A stretch of DNA of 15,661 bases, taken from Thiocapsa sp. UBA6158 (GTDB lineage: Bacteria; Pseudomonadota; Gammaproteobacteria; Chromatiales; Chromatiaceae). Under the pieces are notes generated by a model. It was given only the letters and a program-made list of their open reading frames with translations. It did not search any database and was not told where the DNA came from. The stretch covers positions 1 to 15,661 of the forward strand of contig NZ_DIUM01000091.1 of assembly GCF_002423035.1 (NCBI RefSeq), in the 5' to 3' direction. Position 1 is the first letter of the stretch; each line of letters begins with the position of its first letter. This document shows, piece after piece, positions 13,862-15,661 of the stretch. The position numbers and the translations under genes are program-made.

Positions 13862-14233
13862 ATGACACGCGATTCGAGCCCCGCTACGCCGCGCCTCGCG
13901 GTTCTCGCCGCAGCACTCGTTGCCGGTGCCGCATTCCTCTACATGGTGAAGTTGATGCACGACATGTCCGCAAACGTCGCCCTGATGGCCGGCGAGATGG
14001 CATCCATGTCGGCCGACATGGGCCGGATGCGTCAGGACATGACCTCGCTCGCCCGAGACGTCTCCGCGATGAGCCAACAGGTCGCCACCCTGCCCGGGAT
14101 CGCCGAAGACATGGGGCGGATGCGCATCGGGATGGAGCGCCTCTCGGGCATCGTCGGCGGCGGAGATCAGATCCCGGCGGTCAACCCGATGGGCGTGATG
14201 CAGCAGATGATCCCCGGCGGCGACCGGCGTTGA
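13862..14233 (+). CDS. Membrane-anchored methionine-rich coiled-coil protein, function unknown
   Basis: 123 aa. The N-terminus has one hydrophobic segment (about 11-29, LAVLAAALVAGAAFLYMV), either an uncleaved anchor or a signal peptide, followed by a long helix. There are 17 methionines. From residue 28 hydrophobic core residues fall at strict 4-3 spacing: M28, M32, M35, V39, M42, M46, M49, M53, M56, M60, L63, V67, M70, V74, L77. After P78 a second run follows: I80, M84, M87, M91, L94, V98. This predicts an unusually methionine-cored coiled coil; DMGRMR occurs twice (52-57, 83-88). The tail (99-123) is Gly/Pro-rich. The start is the ATG at 13862, six bases after GGAG. It precedes glgX by 61 bp with a hairpin between them. 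I do not recognise the family; a periplasmic oligomeric helix bundle is inferred. Confidence 0.8.
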   Translation: MTRDSSPATPRLAVLAAALVAGAAFLYMVKLMHDMSANVALMAGEMASMSADMGRMRQDMTSLARDVSAMSQQVATLPGIAEDMGRMRIGMERLSGIVGGGDQIPAVNPMGVMQQMIPGGDRR

Positions 14234-14250
14234 ACCGCGCCCGGCGCGGT
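14234..14250 (+). terminator. Hairpin directly after the coiled-coil gene
   Basis: ACCGCGC-CCG-GCGCGGT is a perfect 7-bp-stem inverted repeat starting at the base after the TGA stop. A short TTTT lies nine bases downstream. That is too far and too short for a strong intrinsic terminator, so it may only attenuate transcription into glgX or protect the upstream mRNA end. Confidence 0.45.
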
Positions 14251-14294
14251 ACGCGATGTTTTGGATGGGATCGGTCCCACGCAGGAGAATGCGG

Positions 14295-15661
14295 ATGGCG
14301 AAGTCGAGATACTCGGTTCAACCCGGCGACTGGGACAACTCCGGTTCCAGGGCAACGGACGAGGGGGTGAACTTCTGCATCTTCTCGCGCTATGCCGAGC
14401 AGATCGAGCTGCTGCTCTTCGAAACGGCAGCCAGCCCCGAGCCCTACGAGATCATCGCGCTGGATCGGCAGGTCAATCGAACCTTCTTTTTCTGGCACAT
14501 CTTCATCGAGGGTCTGGGCGAAGGAGTCTTCTACAACTGGCGCATCCACGGGACCTGCGACACCCGCGAGATCGGGTGTCGCATGGACGGCGAGAAGGCA
14601 CTCCTCGACCCCTGGGCCGTCACGATCGACGATCGGCTGTGGCGTCGCGAGATCGCCGCTCGTCCGGGGGACAACGTCGCCACCGCAATCCGCGCGCAGG
14701 TGGTGCGCGACCGCTACGACTGGGAGGGCGACTCGCCCCTGCACATCCCGCTGAACGCCGCGATCATCTACGAGATGCATGCCGGCGGCTTCACGCGCCA
14801 TCCCTCGTCCAGGGTCGCGCACCCCGGCACCTTCGGCGCCGTGATCGAAAAGATCCCGTATTTGAAGGACCTGGGGATCACCCATGTCGAGCTGATGCCG
14901 ATCATGGCCTTCGACCCCCAAGACGTTCCGCCGAAGACCGCGGCCATGGGCCTGGAGAACTACTGGGGCTACAGCACCCACAGCTTCTTCGCGCCGCATC
15001 CCGGCTTCGCGCTCGATCCGGCGCACGCCCGCGACGAGTTTCGCGATCTGGTCAAGGCCCTGCACCGTGCCGGCATCGGGGTGATCCTGGATGTCGTCTT
15101 CAACCACACGGCCGAAGGCGGCAACAGCGGCCCGACGATCAGCTTCAAAGGGATCGGCAACGAGGTCTTCTACCATCTGGATTTCTCCGACCGACGGATC
15201 TACCGCGACTACACCGGATGCGGCAACACGGTCAACTGCAACCATCCGATCGTCACACGCTTTCTCATCGATGCCCTGCTCTACTGGGTCCGGCAGATGC
15301 ACGTGGACGGCTTCCGCTTCGATCTGGCCAGCGCCCTGGCGCGCGGCGAGGACGGCCATCCCCAGTATCACGCGCCGATCCTCTGGGCGACCGAGCTGTC
15401 ACCTGCGCTGGGCCGTTCACATATCATCGCCGAGGCGTGGGACGCGGCCGGGCTGTATCAGGTCGGGGACTTCCCCGGCTTTCGATGGGCCGAATGGAAC
15501 GGACGCTATCGCGATCTGATGCGCAGCTTCGTCAAGGGCGATGTCGGTATGGTCGCCGAGGTGGCGACCCGGATGACCGGCTCGAGCGACCTGTATCAGA
15601 GTCGTGGACGGCTTCCCGGCAACTCCATCAACTTCATCACCTGCCACGACGGCTTCACCCT
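14295..15661 (+). CDS. glgX: Glycogen debranching enzyme GlgX (isoamylase family), 3' end outside window
   Basis: Glycoside hydrolase family 13 enzyme that cleaves alpha-1,6 branches of limit dextrins during cytoplasmic glycogen breakdown. 455 codons are visible with no stop; full-length members are roughly 650-720 aa, so about a third is missing. An N-terminal CBM48-like domain (about 1-150: DEGVNFCIFSRYAEQIELLLFE, VFYNWRIHG) precedes the catalytic barrel. Conserved regions: YWGYSTHSFFAPHP, region I DVVFNHT (266-272), region II GFRFDLAS with nucleophile D343, region III IIAEAWD with acid/base E380, and region IV TCHDGFT with D452. Two in-frame ATGs occur at 14289 and 14295; AGGAG (14283-14287) is correctly spaced only for 14295. 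The frame is open to the right edge. Sequence upstream holds a small stem TGGGA-TCGG-TCCCA (14266-14279). Other glg genes may lie beyond the edge but are not visible. Confidence 0.95.
   Translation, partial: MAKSRYSVQPGDWDNSGSRATDEGVNFCIFSRYAEQIELLLFETAASPEPYEIIALDRQVNRTFFFWHIFIEGLGEGVFYNWRIHGTCDTREIGCRMDGEKALLDPWAVTIDDRLWRREIAARPGDNVATAIRAQVVRDRYDWEGDSPLHIPLNAAIIYEMHAGGFTRHPSSRVAHPGTFGAVIEKIPYLKDLGITHVELMPIMAFDPQDVPPKTAAMGLENYWGYSTHSFFAPHPGFALDPAHARDEFRDLVKALHRAGIGVILDVVFNHTAEGGNSGPTISFKGIGNEVFYHLDFSDRRIYRDYTGCGNTVNCNHPIVTRFLIDALLYWVRQMHVDGFRFDLASALARGEDGHPQYHAPILWATELSPALGRSHIIAEAWDAAGLYQVGDFPGFRWAEWNGRYRDLMRSFVKGDVGMVAEVATRMTGSSDLYQSRGRLPGNSINFITCHDGFT

Noticed and set aside
13447..13863. 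138-aa minus-strand frame in the divergent leader
   Set aside because: It overlaps the DUF2868 start in another frame, has no good RBS and shows low-complexity Arg/Ser/Gly composition.
14181..15371. 396-aa minus-strand frame antisense to glgX
   Set aside because: glgX has all four GH13 conserved regions on the plus strand; the antisense frame is a GC-driven shadow.

Overview
The window is GC-rich chromosomal DNA, most likely from a gammaproteobacterium of the purple sulfur bacterium type (Chromatiaceae/Chromatiales). This is inferred from the gene set and neighbourhood (nnr-tsaE-amiB, divergent queG, orn next to rsgA, bioA, a DUF2868/DUF3482 pair, glgX), the codon use, and the interspersed repeats. 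No 16S or other decisive marker is present, so the genus is open. There are 13 confident or plausible protein genes. I see no tRNA, rRNA, CRISPR array, phage gene or transposase.

Layout. (1) 1-132 is a repeat-rich spacer with a heptamer tandem array and a motif like the edge of the repeat element further on. (2) 133-3633, minus strand, is a compact operon: nnr (NAD(P)H-hydrate repair), tsaE (tRNA t6A modification, ATGA overlap with nnr) and amiB (septal peptidoglycan amidase). (3) queG (queuosine synthesis) starts divergently at 3755. (4) 4793-5122 is a roughly 330-bp nested palindromic element bounded by TTAA at both ends. It lies between the convergent genes queG and orn and supplies the last codons or stop codon of both. 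(5) orn (minus) is divergent from a small c-type cytochrome, rsgA and an EVE-domain gene (all plus). (6) 7700-7855 is a second, palindrome-bearing repeat-like spacer. (7) 7880-13502, minus strand, is a likely operon: a DUF2868-type membrane protein with a very long Pro/Glu linker, a DUF3482-type GTPase (TGATG overlap), bioA, and a small conserved-looking protein of unknown function. (8) 13503-13861 is a long non-coding divergent leader. (9) A plus-strand gene for a membrane-anchored, methionine-rich coiled-coil protein precedes glgX, which runs off the right edge.

How the genes relate. Several are information-processing housekeeping genes: tsaE and queG for tRNA modification, orn for the last step of RNA decay, rsgA for 30S maturation, and EVE for reading modified bases or nucleic acid. 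amiB serves cell division, nnr metabolite repair, bioA biotin synthesis and glgX glycogen breakdown. The least explained parts are the GTPase/membrane-protein pair, the Met-cored coiled-coil protein, the small cytochrome between orn and rsgA, and the nested TTAA-bounded repeat.
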